A stretch of 8,765 nt of DNA from Candidatus Paceibacterota bacterium (GCA_028714275.1 JAQTMP010000034.1:1-8765); one strand, 5' to 3'; numbered from the stretch's first letter, positions 1 to 5,933 are shown. Notes: a model not told the origin generated them from the letters alone. Made by a program: numbers and translations.

Positions 1-971
1 CTGTTGTAAGTATTGTTGGCAAAAGCCACAATCTTTGGATTGATATCGTCGACATATTGGAGAGCTACTTCCACATTGACGTCTTTTGATTCATTGCCAG
101 TGCCAGCCGCTTTAAATTCTTTTTCCACATAAAAAATATTTTTGTGAAGCGGTTTTTGGCTTTGATTGTAAAAAGCCACCAGCGAACGAAGACCTCCCTC
201 AAAAAAGAAAGTCATGCTTGGCATGTCGATACCCTCGTCTTTAAGATACATAGTCTCCTCGTCGGCGAGAGCTTTTTCAAGAGCTTTGACTTTATTATTC
301 TTGGTTTTTTCATCACCGCCAAGATTGCGGGCATCGAGCACGTTGATCTCGAGAGCTTTGACAAGGTAGGCCTGCTGACGTAGATGGGTATAGATTTTGG
401 TCCAGTCGTATTCAATGCCTTCTTTGAAAATTTCCGCATCAGCTTTGAAAAGCGTGACCGAGCCGTGATTTTTAGTCTTGCCAACTGGCTTGACTTTGTA
501 TTGAGGTTTACCAATTTTATAGTCCTGAGTATAGACCAGACCTTCTTTGTGAACATTTACTTTTGTATGAATGGAGAGAGCGTTGACCACCGAAGCTCCC
601 ACCCCGTGGAGACCGCCAGACACTTTGTAGCCTTCCCCTCCAAACTTTCCCCCAGCATGCAGTGTCGTCATAATAGTCTCAAGAGCAGAAACTTTGGTTT
701 TCGAATGAATATCCACAGGGATACCGCGACCATTGTCCACCACGCGCACATACCCATCAGGCAAAAGAGCTACCTCGATGCGGTTGCAATGACCACCCAT
801 GGCTTCGTCGCGGGAGTTGTCGAAGATTTCCCAGATCAAATGGTGCAGACCCTCAGGGCCAGTCGTACCAATATACATACCTGGTCGCTTGCGGACCGGC
901 TCGAGACCTTCTAGGACAGTGATGGCTTCGGCGCCATAGGTATCACGTTTTTCTTTTGCCTCTTTTGCCAT
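1..971 (-). CDS. gyrB: DNA gyrase subunit B, N-terminal part (cut by window edge)
   Basis: ATPase subunit of type IIA topoisomerase, which introduces negative supercoils together with GyrA. The first 323 residues are visible. Reading leftward from the ATG at 971-969, a GHKL (Bergerat-fold) ATPase domain is clear. It has the catalytic Glu48 and Mg-binding Asn52 in WEIFDNSRDEAMGG, Asp79 in VVDNGRGIPVD (residues 77-87), and the glycine-rich ATP lid HAGGKFGGEGYKVSGGLHGVG (residues 105-125, key residues G107, G108, G119, G120, G123, G125). The transducer domain starts near residue 235. The frame stays open to base 1, ending at FANNTYN, just before where the family normally has its next conserved Gly-Gly-Thr-His block, so this is an edge truncation and not a pseudogene. 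ParE is the main alternative; the sequence reads as GyrB to me, but the C-terminal half that would separate them is missing. It is divergent from the PEP-CTERM gene, with 107 bases between them. Confidence 0.95.
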   Translation of the reverse strand, partial: MAKEAKEKRDTYGAEAITVLEGLEPVRKRPGMYIGTTGPEGLHHLIWEIFDNSRDEAMGGHCNRIEVALLPDGYVRVVDNGRGIPVDIHSKTKVSALETIMTTLHAGGKFGGEGYKVSGGLHGVGASVVNALSIHTKVNVHKEGLVYTQDYKIGKPQYKVKPVGKTKNHGSVTLFKADAEIFKEGIEYDWTKIYTHLRQQAYLVKALEINVLDARNLGGDEKTKNNKVKALEKALADEETMYLKDEGIDMPSMTFFFEGGLRSLVAFYNQSQKPLHKNIFYVEKEFKAAGTGNESKDVNVEVALQYVDDINPKIVAFANNTYN

Positions 972-983
972 ATTTGTCTTACT

Positions 984-992
984 ATTGTACCA
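984..992 (-). promoter_or_regulatory. Extended -10 promoter of gyrB
   Basis: Read on the minus strand this is TGGTACAAT: a TACAAT -10 hexamer (989-984) preceded by the TGn extension (992-990). No convincing -35 lies 16-18 bases upstream, which is acceptable for an extended -10 promoter. Transcription should start near 977, leaving only about 6 bases before the ATG, and there is no Shine-Dalgarno. Predicted by eye from consensus only. Confidence 0.55.
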
Positions 993-1012
993 AAAAATCC
1001 AAAAAAAGCCCA

Positions 1013-1041
1013 TTGACATATGGCTTTTATTACTATATAGT
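1013..1041 (+). promoter_or_regulatory. Strong sigma-70-type promoter of the PEP-CTERM gene
   Basis: TTGACA (1013-1018, perfect -35) is separated by exactly 17 bases from TATAGT (1036-1041, five of six matches to TATAAT). The start site is expected near 1048, giving a leader of about 30 bases that contains a Shine-Dalgarno. This is the closest match to the consensus promoter in the window. Confidence 0.75.
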
Positions 1042-1063
1042 CAGAACAGACTCAAACAATCCT

Positions 1064-1071
1064 AAAGGAGG
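1064..1071 (+). promoter_or_regulatory. Shine-Dalgarno that fixes the PEP-CTERM start
   Basis: AAAGGAGG sits 7 bases upstream of the ATG at 1079. It selects that ATG over the upstream in-frame ATG at 956, which would precede the promoter and sit inside gyrB. No other gene in the window has a comparable ribosome binding site. Confidence 0.85.
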
Positions 1072-1078
1072 ATTTAAT

Positions 1079-1771
1079 ATGAAATTTGTCATCGCCATCG
1101 TACTCAGCATTCTCTGTTTGAACGCTTCGGCACAAGACCCCGTCGGCAACTTGGTCGTCCAAGCCTATGCCTCGGCAAGTCCCTTCACCCCAGACGACAT
1201 CGTTCGGAACGGTAGTCTGTATTCCAACTTCGTAACTCTTTCCGGGACCCAGGCCTCCATCTGGGTGGGAGAAACGATGTACCTCAGCAACAGCCACCCG
1301 TTGGCTTTCAACACCATAGATTCCAGCAATATTACCTGGTTCAATTCCTACTTTCTTGCAAGTGCTCCGGGAGGCACCGTTGTTGGTCCGCTTGGATTTG
1401 ATCTGACTCAAATATTTCAGACATCGGGAGGCTTCGCCTTCTATGATCAGATGGGTAGCACCGCTATCCGTACCGACACTCTCGGCAACACCATTGCCGG
1501 CAACCAGGGAAATATCTTTGCGTTGGTTTTCCAGGTACCGACGGACCAGCTCCAACAGTTGGGTGACCAAGTCATAACGGGTCTGAGCGTCAACGTCAAT
1601 GACAATGGCACTCCAGGCGTGGGAGACAGCTACGGCTCTGCTGCGGCGTTTGTTTTTCAAAGTGTCCCCGAACCGAGCACGGCCTGGCAATTGGTGGCAG
1701 GGCTTGCCATCTCTGGATGTGTCGCCTGGTCAATCTCCTATTATGGAAATAGGCGAAGTAGCCGGCTGTGA
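1079..1771 (+). CDS. Secreted PEP-CTERM sorting-domain protein
   Basis: A 230-residue exported protein of unknown function. Residues 1-18 form a classical signal peptide (MKFVIAIVLSILCLNASA, cleavage before QDP). The mature region is rich in Ser, Thr, Gly, Asn and aromatic residues, as expected for a beta-rich extracellular domain, and I recognise no catalytic motif. The C-terminus is a canonical PEP-CTERM signal: VPEPST (196-201), a hydrophobic segment (about 202-222), then a basic tail GNRRSSRL. In known systems exosortase (EpsH/XrtA family) recognises and cleaves at PEP, and the protein ends up on the surface or in exopolysaccharide. The gene has its own promoter, strong Shine-Dalgarno and strong terminator, so it is a monocistronic unit. 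Sampled 60-base lines have 36, 35 and 28 G+C, against 21 and 27 in two lines of the next gene, hinting at transfer. No exosortase is visible here. The sorting signal is confident; the role of the body is unknown. Confidence 0.9.
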   Translation: MKFVIAIVLSILCLNASAQDPVGNLVVQAYASASPFTPDDIVRNGSLYSNFVTLSGTQASIWVGETMYLSNSHPLAFNTIDSSNITWFNSYFLASAPGGTVVGPLGFDLTQIFQTSGGFAFYDQMGSTAIRTDTLGNTIAGNQGNIFALVFQVPTDQLQQLGDQVITGLSVNVNDNGTPGVGDSYGSAAAFVFQSVPEPSTAWQLVAGLAISGCVAWSISYYGNRRSSRL

Positions 1772-1787
1772 CCAAAAGTTCCCCTAA

Positions 1788-1829
1788 AAAAACCAGTGCG
1801 TTGCTACACAGCGCCCTGGTTTTTCCTTT
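1788..1829 (+). terminator. Intrinsic terminator after the PEP-CTERM gene
   Basis: AAAAACCAG (1788-1796) pairs with CTGGTTTTT (1816-1824). After one T/C mismatch, the inner arm GCGTTG (1798-1803) pairs with CAGCGC (1809-1814), including one G-U, around the loop CTACA. The T-rich right arm runs into TTTTCCTTT. It begins 16 bases after the stop codon. The A-tract on the left could also let it work on the opposite strand. Confidence 0.85.
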
Positions 1830-1861
1830 ACTTTTGTCCTAAAAATGACTGATAAGCGCGG

Positions 1862-1890
1862 TTGCTAAATAGGCCAAAATGACGTACAAT
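1862..1890 (+). promoter_or_regulatory. Promoter of the glycosyltransferase-thioredoxin unit
   Basis: TTGCTA (1862-1867, four of six -35 matches), a 17-base spacer, then TACAAT (1885-1890, five of six -10 matches). The expected start near 1897 leaves about 7 bases before the ATG at 1904. No Shine-Dalgarno is seen. The terminator upstream separates this unit from the PEP-CTERM gene. Confidence 0.6.
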
Positions 1891-1903
1891 ACTAGCTATC
1901 CCT

Positions 1904-3202
1904 ATGACAAGCCTGTTGTCTCTATTTGCATCTTCATTCAAGCCTCTTTCTGACACGCTTTCCTATGTCACTATGTTTGGAATACTCTATTTCCAGATTT
2001 TTTTGCTGGTGACCTTTATAGGCAAACGCCAGACTATTCGGGAAGAGGAAATGGACCAAACTTTAAGCCAGTCGCGCAATGATACCTACCCCACCGCTAC
2101 TGTCATCGTGCCCTGTTTTAATGAAGAAAAAACCGTCGACGGCACCATCAAATCTCTCCTTTCCCTCAACTACCCTGCAGATAAATTAAAAATTTTAATC
2201 ATCAATGACGGCAGCAAAGACAATACAGGTGCCGTCATAGATAAATTTGTCGGGCATCCTCAGATCGAGGTCTACCACAAAGAAAATGGCGGCAAATACA
2301 CCGCTCTCAATTTTGCCCTTTCAAAAACCACCAGTGAAATAGTTGGTTGTCTAGATGCCGACTCATTTGCCGATCGTGAGGCTCTGAGCCGTATTGCCAA
2401 CTATTTCAAAAACCCAGAAGTGATGGCCGTGACACCCTCGGTAGTGATCAGTCATTCATCCAACATCATCCGTCAAATCCAAAAAGCGGAATACAACCTG
2501 GGTATCTTTGTTAGGAAGGTCTGCGGTATGCTCGACGCCATCAACGTCACTCCCGGACCTTTTTCTTTTTTCCGGCTGGCGGTCTTTAAGAAAATTGGAA
2601 ACTACAGGCATGCTCACAATACCGAAGATCTCGAAATCGCTTTCCGCATGCAAAAACACCATATGAAAATCGTGAATGCCCATAAAGCCTTTGTCTTCAC
2701 CGTCGGACCAAACACCATTAAAAAACTTTACAGACAGCGTGTGCGCTGGACAAGCGGCTTTCTCTCCAATCTCGTAGACTACCGCGACATGGTTTTTAAA
2801 AAGAAGTACGGACACCTTGGTATGATTGTGTTGCCCATGACTATTTTTGGCGTGATCAGTACCCTTGTCCTGATTGGCCTGGGCTTGATCCATTTTGGTA
2901 TCTCAATCCACGACCAGATTGTCCGCTATCAGGCTATCGGTGCGTATTTCAAAATGCCGACTTTTGCTTCTCTGAGTTTTGATTGGTTTTTTGTCAACAC
3001 TAGCGCCCTGCTGGTGATCGGGGTTGGCCTCTGGCTCCTGACAGTGGCCATCATCATGTACGGCCAAAAGATCGCGACCGGTAAGACCCGCCTCGGTATA
3101 GATACATTCTATTTCCTTTTCTTTTATTCTTTTATCGCCCCTTTCTGGCTGATCAAATCAGTTTATAATACTACTCTCTCCAAGACAGCGCCTTGGCGTT
3201 AA
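1904..3202 (+). CDS. Membrane processive family 2 glycosyltransferase (PgaC/cellulose synthase-like)
   Basis: A 432-residue inner-membrane enzyme expected to polymerise a sugar from a nucleotide-sugar donor and pass the chain across the membrane. One transmembrane segment (about 20-39) precedes a GT-A domain. That domain starts at TVIVPCFNEE (66-75) and carries IINDGS (99-104), the metal/nucleotide-binding DADS (151-154), the acceptor-site TED (240-242, proposed catalytic base Asp242) and QRVRW (278-282), the Q(Q/R)xRW signature of processive synthases such as PgaC/IcaA, hyaluronan synthase and BcsA. Three or so membrane segments follow (about 305-331, 361-386, 401-420). Length and topology fit poly-N-acetylglucosamine synthases, but the sugar cannot be told from sequence alone. 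The start is set by the promoter ending at 1890. The stop is 6 bases before the thioredoxin-like gene, implying co-transcription. The PEP-CTERM gene lies just upstream as a separate unit. Confidence 0.9.
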   Translation: MTSLLSLFASSFKPLSDTLSYVTMFGILYFQIFLLVTFIGKRQTIREEEMDQTLSQSRNDTYPTATVIVPCFNEEKTVDGTIKSLLSLNYPADKLKILIINDGSKDNTGAVIDKFVGHPQIEVYHKENGGKYTALNFALSKTTSEIVGCLDADSFADREALSRIANYFKNPEVMAVTPSVVISHSSNIIRQIQKAEYNLGIFVRKVCGMLDAINVTPGPFSFFRLAVFKKIGNYRHAHNTEDLEIAFRMQKHHMKIVNAHKAFVFTVGPNTIKKLYRQRVRWTSGFLSNLVDYRDMVFKKKYGHLGMIVLPMTIFGVISTLVLIGLGLIHFGISIHDQIVRYQAIGAYFKMPTFASLSFDWFFVNTSALLVIGVGLWLLTVAIIMYGQKIATGKTRLGIDTFYFLFFYSFIAPFWLIKSVYNTTLSKTAPWR

Positions 3203-3208
3203 AAAAAT

Positions 3209-3994
3209 ATGGACCAACACCAACGACCCCAGTTTGAATGGAAAAAATACGTTATTACTCTAGTGATTACCGTCACTATTTTTGGAACGGCTCTCTATAT
3301 CAATAACATAATGGATGCCAAGCGAGTTGAAAATGTCAAAGCCATCCAGGATCGCATCTCTCTCGACCTGCTTTCGTCCGAGACACAGTTTGACCTTCTC
3401 AAGGAAGGCACCTGCAAAAATGTGAACGAATCGGTCCTTTCGGATGAGCTCGGCACTCTGGCCACCAAGCTTTCATATATGGAAGAAAATGACAGCTCCA
3501 ACCCCGACCTCATCCAGCTCAAGACATATTATTCTATCCTTGAAATAAAAGATTTTCTTTTGATGCAGCAGCTTGGCCAGCGCTGTCCTTTCAAGCCGGT
3601 TTCCATTCTCTATTTTTATTCAAAAGCAGATCAATGCCCCGACTGTCAAAAAATGAGCTACGTCCTCACCTATCTCCGTGAACAATACCCAGAGGTGCGC
3701 ATTTATTCTTTTGATTATGATCTTGGCCTGTCATTGGTTGAAACCATGAAATCCATGTACAAGATAGGCAACCAGCTGCCCGCCATCGTCGTGGGTGAAA
3801 AAGTCTACTATGGCTTTATTGATATAGATCAAATGAAAAAAATCGTGCCTGCCCTAAAACAGCTTGACCAGCAGCATGCTAAGGCGGTCACAAGCACACC
3901 GCCGGGCACATCCACAAGTACTAACACTGGCCCCAACGTTGGCGCGACAACTTCAACAGCTTCAACTACTTCAACCTCAAAAATTTCTCAGTGA
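3209..3994 (+). CDS. Membrane-anchored thioredoxin-like protein with CPDC motif
   Basis: A 261-residue protein with a short cytoplasmic N-terminus, one transmembrane anchor (about 13-33), and a helical region (about 35-120). A thioredoxin-fold domain (about 130-220) follows, containing ILYFYSKADQCPDCQKM (133-149). Cys143 and Cys146 form the CPDC redox pair, and NQLPAIVV supplies the expected cis-proline (Pro191). Two more cysteines, Cys69 and Cys126, lie before the fold and could form a structural or relay disulfide. Residues 226-261 are a Ser/Thr-rich disordered tail. Anchor orientation puts the domain outside the cytoplasm. It follows the glycosyltransferase after 6 bases and lacks a clear Shine-Dalgarno, so it is probably translationally coupled. 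Its likely role is thiol-disulfide exchange on exported proteins; the partner is unknown. The thioredoxin fold is confident, while oxidase versus reductase direction is not decidable here. Confidence 0.85.
   Translation: MDQHQRPQFEWKKYVITLVITVTIFGTALYINNIMDAKRVENVKAIQDRISLDLLSSETQFDLLKEGTCKNVNESVLSDELGTLATKLSYMEENDSSNPDLIQLKTYYSILEIKDFLLMQQLGQRCPFKPVSILYFYSKADQCPDCQKMSYVLTYLREQYPEVRIYSFDYDLGLSLVETMKSMYKIGNQLPAIVVGEKVYYGFIDIDQMKKIVPALKQLDQQHAKAVTSTPPGTSTSTNTGPNVGATTSTASTTSTSKISQ
3950..3976 (+). repeat. Three 9-base tandem units in the thioredoxin-like gene tail
   Basis: ACTTCAACA, GCTTCAACT and ACTTCAACC run head to tail and encode the Thr/Ser-rich repeats TST/AST/TST. They are in frame, so length change by slippage would lengthen or shorten the tail without a frameshift. 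Confidence 0.7.
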
Positions 3995-4016
3995 AATAAG
4001 GAGTGTGGGTGAGCAT

Positions 4017-4084
4017 GTCTTTTTGGCGATATGTAATATAAGGCATATTTTTTATGCTTTATATTACATATTGGAGAAAAGACA
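4017..4084. repeat. Long intergenic palindrome, copy 1
   Basis: The core arms ATATGTAATATAAGGCATA (4029-4047) and TATGCTTTATATTACATAT (4053-4071) pair over 19 positions with one G-T, around a five-T loop (4048-4052). After an unpaired stretch of five positions on each side (4024-4028 against 4072-4076), outer arms GTCTTTT (4017-4023) and AAAAGAC pair again. It fills the gap between the convergent thioredoxin-like gene and tRNA-Thr. Neither arm is followed by a T-run, so it is not a classic intrinsic terminator. It matches the reverse complement of the palindrome at 6292-6366 closely, including the arm asymmetry near the loop. Its right flank has the box CCTTTTCACTTCCCCC (4092-4107), also echoed beside copy 2. 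Confidence 0.9.
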
Positions 4085-4129
4085 CAATACCCCTTTTCAC
4101 TTCCCCCTCTTCCCCCAAAAAAATTGTTG

Positions 4130-4202
4130 AGCCACCTCTCGGACTTGAACCGAGGACCTTCGCTTTACAAAAGCGTTGCTCTACCAACTGAGCTAAGGTG
4201 GC
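4130..4202 (-). tRNA. tRNA-Thr, anticodon UGU
   Basis: On the minus strand a 73-base cloverleaf begins GCCACCT at 4202. It has a 7-bp acceptor stem (GCCACCT/AGGTGGC), D arm GCTC/GAGC with loop AGTTGGTA, and anticodon arm CGCT/AGCG with loop TTTGTAA giving anticodon TGT. The variable loop is AGGTC, and the T arm CTCGG/CCGAG has loop TTCAAGT. The 27-43 pair is A-A, a mismatch at the stem base. The discriminator base is U and no CCA is encoded, so CCA must be added enzymatically. It lies 23 bases after the stop of the small membrane protein, with no obvious promoter of its own, so it may be processed from the rpsB-tsf transcript. Confidence 0.95.
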
Positions 4203-4225
4203 AATTGTTCATCGACGACGAATGC

Positions 4226-4618
4226 CTAGAAATATAACTGATTTGGAGCCTTCTGTCTACTTTTGTGATCTTCGATGTGCTTAATGAAAAAGGAAACCGA
4301 GCCGCGATTGTGAGGAATACGGGGCCCTTTGATAAGACGCGAAATGCGTCCAATCAATTTGTGAAAGGCCACGAAACCCTTGATAAAGAAAACTTCAATC
4401 GTAGTCAATATACGTTGTCCGGCAGCTTTAAGTGAATGGGCTGAAAAATACTTGGCAAGAGAATGAAACCAGAGACCGACCCGTCTGAGCCAGCTATCGC
4501 TTCGCTCAAAAGAAAAAGAGAAAATGGCCCGCCCAGTCTGAAGCTGAAGGAGCCTGTTGCCTAGGAGCACCACAATACCTGCCAATGATACGCCGAGAAT
4601 AATGGATAGAGATGTCAT
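4226..4618 (-). CDS. Small basic membrane protein downstream of tsf
   Basis: A 130-residue protein I do not recognise. Residues 4-22 (LSIILGVSLAGIVVLLG core) form one membrane segment. The rest is strongly basic, with amphipathic stretches such as LKAAGQRILTTIEVFFIK (63-80) and a hydrophilic tail rich in Lys, Arg and His. It probably sits as a single-span protein with the basic region in the cytoplasm, following the positive-inside rule. The start ATG at 4618-4616 is 9 bases after the tsf stop, so it is likely the third gene of the rpsB-tsf transcript. This neighbourhood suggests expression with translation genes but gives no function. The frame is open, and start and stop fit the flanking genes, so it is likely real. 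Confidence 0.75.
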   Translation of the reverse strand: MTSLSIILGVSLAGIVVLLGNRLLQLQTGRAIFSFSFERSDSWLRRVGLWFHSLAKYFSAHSLKAAGQRILTTIEVFFIKGFVAFHKLIGRISRLIKGPRIPHNRGSVSFFIKHIEDHKSRQKAPNQLYF

Positions 4619-4627
4619 AGTAGTTTT

Positions 4628-5089
4628 CTACTTTTCGAGAACCCCAAACCGCACGAAACGCTCCACTTGGATCTTTTCACCAAACTTCTGAATGGCGCTT
4701 TCGATCAACTGAGCAATAGTGAGGTCAGGATTTTTGATGAAGGGTTGCTCAAGTAATGCCTCTGACTCTACGGGACTAGTCGCTGATACCTGCATAGCAA
4801 TATCATAGGCCAGCTTTTTAAACTCTTCATTTTTAGACACAAAGTCTGTTTCTGAGACAAGCTCCACCATGGCACCAATAGTGCCTGTGGAGTGAATATA
4901 TGCCGCTATAGCCCCTGCTCCAAGGGTCCGATCCCCCTTTTTAGCGGCAATATCCGCCCCCTTTTGACGAAGCAAAACCAAAGCTTTTTCCTTGTCTCCT
5001 CCAGCCTCTTCGAGCGCTTTTTTACACTGCATAATAGAGATACCTGTCAGGTCTCGTAATTCTTTGATTTGTTCGGTAGTGATGGCCAT
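4628..5089 (-). CDS. tsf: Translation elongation factor Ts, short single-core form
   Basis: Nucleotide exchange factor that regenerates EF-Tu-GTP. At 153 residues it is about half the length of the E. coli protein. Residues 1-45 are the N-terminal UBA-like domain with the family signature around LRDLTGISIMQCKKALEEAG (11-30). The core carries AMVELVSETDFVSKN (73-87), whose TDFV (81-84) is the motif that inserts into EF-Tu near its Mg site. The C-terminus GEKIQVERFVRF (137-148) is the usual family ending. The second core subdomain and the coiled-coil are absent, as in the short Thermus EF-Ts that acts as a dimer, so this one probably dimerises too. It follows rpsB by 41 bases containing a GC hairpin with a T-run. 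Confidence 0.97.
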   Translation of the reverse strand: MAITTEQIKELRDLTGISIMQCKKALEEAGGDKEKALVLLRQKGADIAAKKGDRTLGAGAIAAYIHSTGTIGAMVELVSETDFVSKNEEFKKLAYDIAMQVSATSPVESEALLEQPFIKNPDLTIAQLIESAIQKFGEKIQVERFVRFGVLEK

Positions 5090-5095
5090 AAAATT

Positions 5096-5114
5096 AAAAA
5101 GCGCGGTAGCGCGC
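5096..5114 (-). terminator. Hairpin with T-run between rpsB and tsf (attenuator candidate)
   Basis: On the minus strand GCGCG (5114-5110) pairs with CGCGC (5105-5101) around the loop CTAC, immediately followed by five T (5100-5096) and then AATTT. It ends 7 bases before the tsf ATG. The 5-bp all-GC stem plus T-run is the form of a weak intrinsic terminator. As tsf has no visible promoter here, partial read-through would set the S2 to EF-Ts ratio. It could alternatively only shape tsf ribosome access. Confidence 0.6.
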
Positions 5115-5130
5115 GTTAGATTAAATATTA

Positions 5131-5859
5131 TTAAACGATCTTCTTGGCGTTGGTGTAGGCCTCGACAAATTTGTCTACAAAGAAAGCGATGCTTGAGATA
5201 GATGAGTCGTTGCCTACAATAGCGTAGTCAACTTTTTTGATATCACAATCAGAGCCACAAAGAGCAATGACCGGAATATTATTTTGTTTGGCTTCAGCGA
5301 CAGCGATAGCTTCTTTTTTGGAGTCAATCACAAACATAGCCGCTGGCATTTTGACCATAGGAGTCAGACCTAAGAAAAGCACAGTCAGACGGTCGATCTC
5401 TCGGTCAATCAAAAGTCTTTCTTTTTTAGTATATTTGACGAGCTCGCCTTTTTCGCGTTTGGAAATGAGGTCGTGGAGTTTTTCTACTCGTTTGCGGATA
5501 CTGTCAAAGTTGGTGAGAGTACCTCCTACCCAGCGGCCAGCGACAAAGGGCATTTCGAGCAGCTCCCCTGCCTTGCGAGCAATAGCCTGAGCCTCACTTT
5601 TGCCTCCTACGATCAGGATCTGTTTGCTTTCGGAAGCTAGTTTTTTGACGAATTCTAGAGCGGCGTTGAGAGATTCTTCAGTTTTTTCGAGGTTAAAAAT
5701 CTCGACTTTGTTTTTGGCGCCAAAAATAAAGGGCTTGGTAGATGGGTGGCGGCGGGATTTGATAAAACCAAAATGCGCCCCAGCCTTGAAAAGGCCGTCC
5801 ATCACAGTCCCGGAAGTTGTGTTTGTGTCTGATTTTTTAGCAATTGTGTCTGTGGTCAT
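5131..5859 (-). CDS. rpsB: 30S ribosomal protein S2
   Basis: A 242-residue small-subunit protein that binds at the head-body junction and is needed for S1 or mRNA docking in many bacteria. Family marks include AGAHFGFIKSRRHP (26-39), VAGRWVGGTLTNFDS (106-120) and PAAMFVIDSKKEAIAVAEA (172-190). The later motif DYAIVGNDSSISSI (211-224) corresponds to the usual VDYPIPGNDDAI block. Residues 1-19 are a short polar Ser/Thr/Lys-rich extension. I chose the ATG at 5859-5857. An upstream in-frame TTG at 5898 would extend it by 13 residues, but that TTG forms part of the -35 box, so it should not be in the transcript. It is the first gene of rpsB-tsf-orf130, probably with tRNA-Thr at the end. Confidence 0.97.
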   Translation of the reverse strand: MTTDTIAKKSDTNTTSGTVMDGLFKAGAHFGFIKSRRHPSTKPFIFGAKNKVEIFNLEKTEESLNAALEFVKKLASESKQILIVGGKSEAQAIARKAGELLEMPFVAGRWVGGTLTNFDSIRKRVEKLHDLISKREKGELVKYTKKERLLIDREIDRLTVLFLGLTPMVKMPAAMFVIDSKKEAIAVAEAKQNNIPVIALCGSDCDIKKVDYAIVGNDSSISSIAFFVDKFVEAYTNAKKIV

Positions 5860-5869
5860 GTGTCTCGAT

Positions 5870-5898
5870 ATACTAGCAAATAGGGGTGTTTTTTGCAA
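5870..5898 (-). promoter_or_regulatory. Promoter of rpsB-tsf
   Basis: On the minus strand TTGCAA (5898-5893), a 17-base spacer, then TAGTAT (5875-5870) preceded by TGC, an extended -10. The start site should fall about 4-6 bases before the ATG at 5859. This leaves no room for the structured S2-binding leader that controls rpsB in some bacteria. Confidence 0.6.
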
Positions 5899-5933
5899 CT
5901 CTTTTTAGGCTCGCCCAGCCTCTCGACCAAGGC

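Noticed and set aside
384..914. 176-codon plus-strand frame inside gyrB
   Set aside because: The opposite strand encodes conserved GyrB motifs throughout, so this is a shadow frame.
956..1078. Upstream extension of the PEP-CTERM gene by 41 codons
   Set aside because: It would start inside gyrB and upstream of the promoter, and would bury the signal peptide. The Shine-Dalgarno points to 1079.
1052..1690. 212-codon open frame on the minus strand opposite the PEP-CTERM gene
   Set aside because: It is antisense to a gene with a clear signal peptide, sorting signal, promoter and ribosome site; its translation shows no recognisable domain and it has no start signals of its own.
4017..4084. CRISPR or ordinary intrinsic terminator reading of the palindromes
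   Set aside because: There are only two copies, in opposite orientation and 2.2 kb apart, with no spacers. No T-run follows the stem on either strand, so neither label fits.
3864..4130. 88-codon plus-strand frame overlapping the thioredoxin-like gene tail and copy 1 palindrome
   Set aside because: It is out of frame with the real gene, low-complexity Gln/Leu at first, then reads through the palindrome and ends beside the tRNA; it has no independent support.
5860..5898. TTG start extending S2 by 13 residues
   Set aside because: The TTG is part of the predicted -35 box, so it should not be transcribed. The ATG at 5859 gives a normal S2 N-terminus.
5899..5933. AGGCT/AGCCT hairpin between the Xre gene and rpsB as a terminator
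   Set aside because: On the transcribed minus strand it is followed by A residues, not a T-run, and the stem is only 5 bp. It is not convincing.
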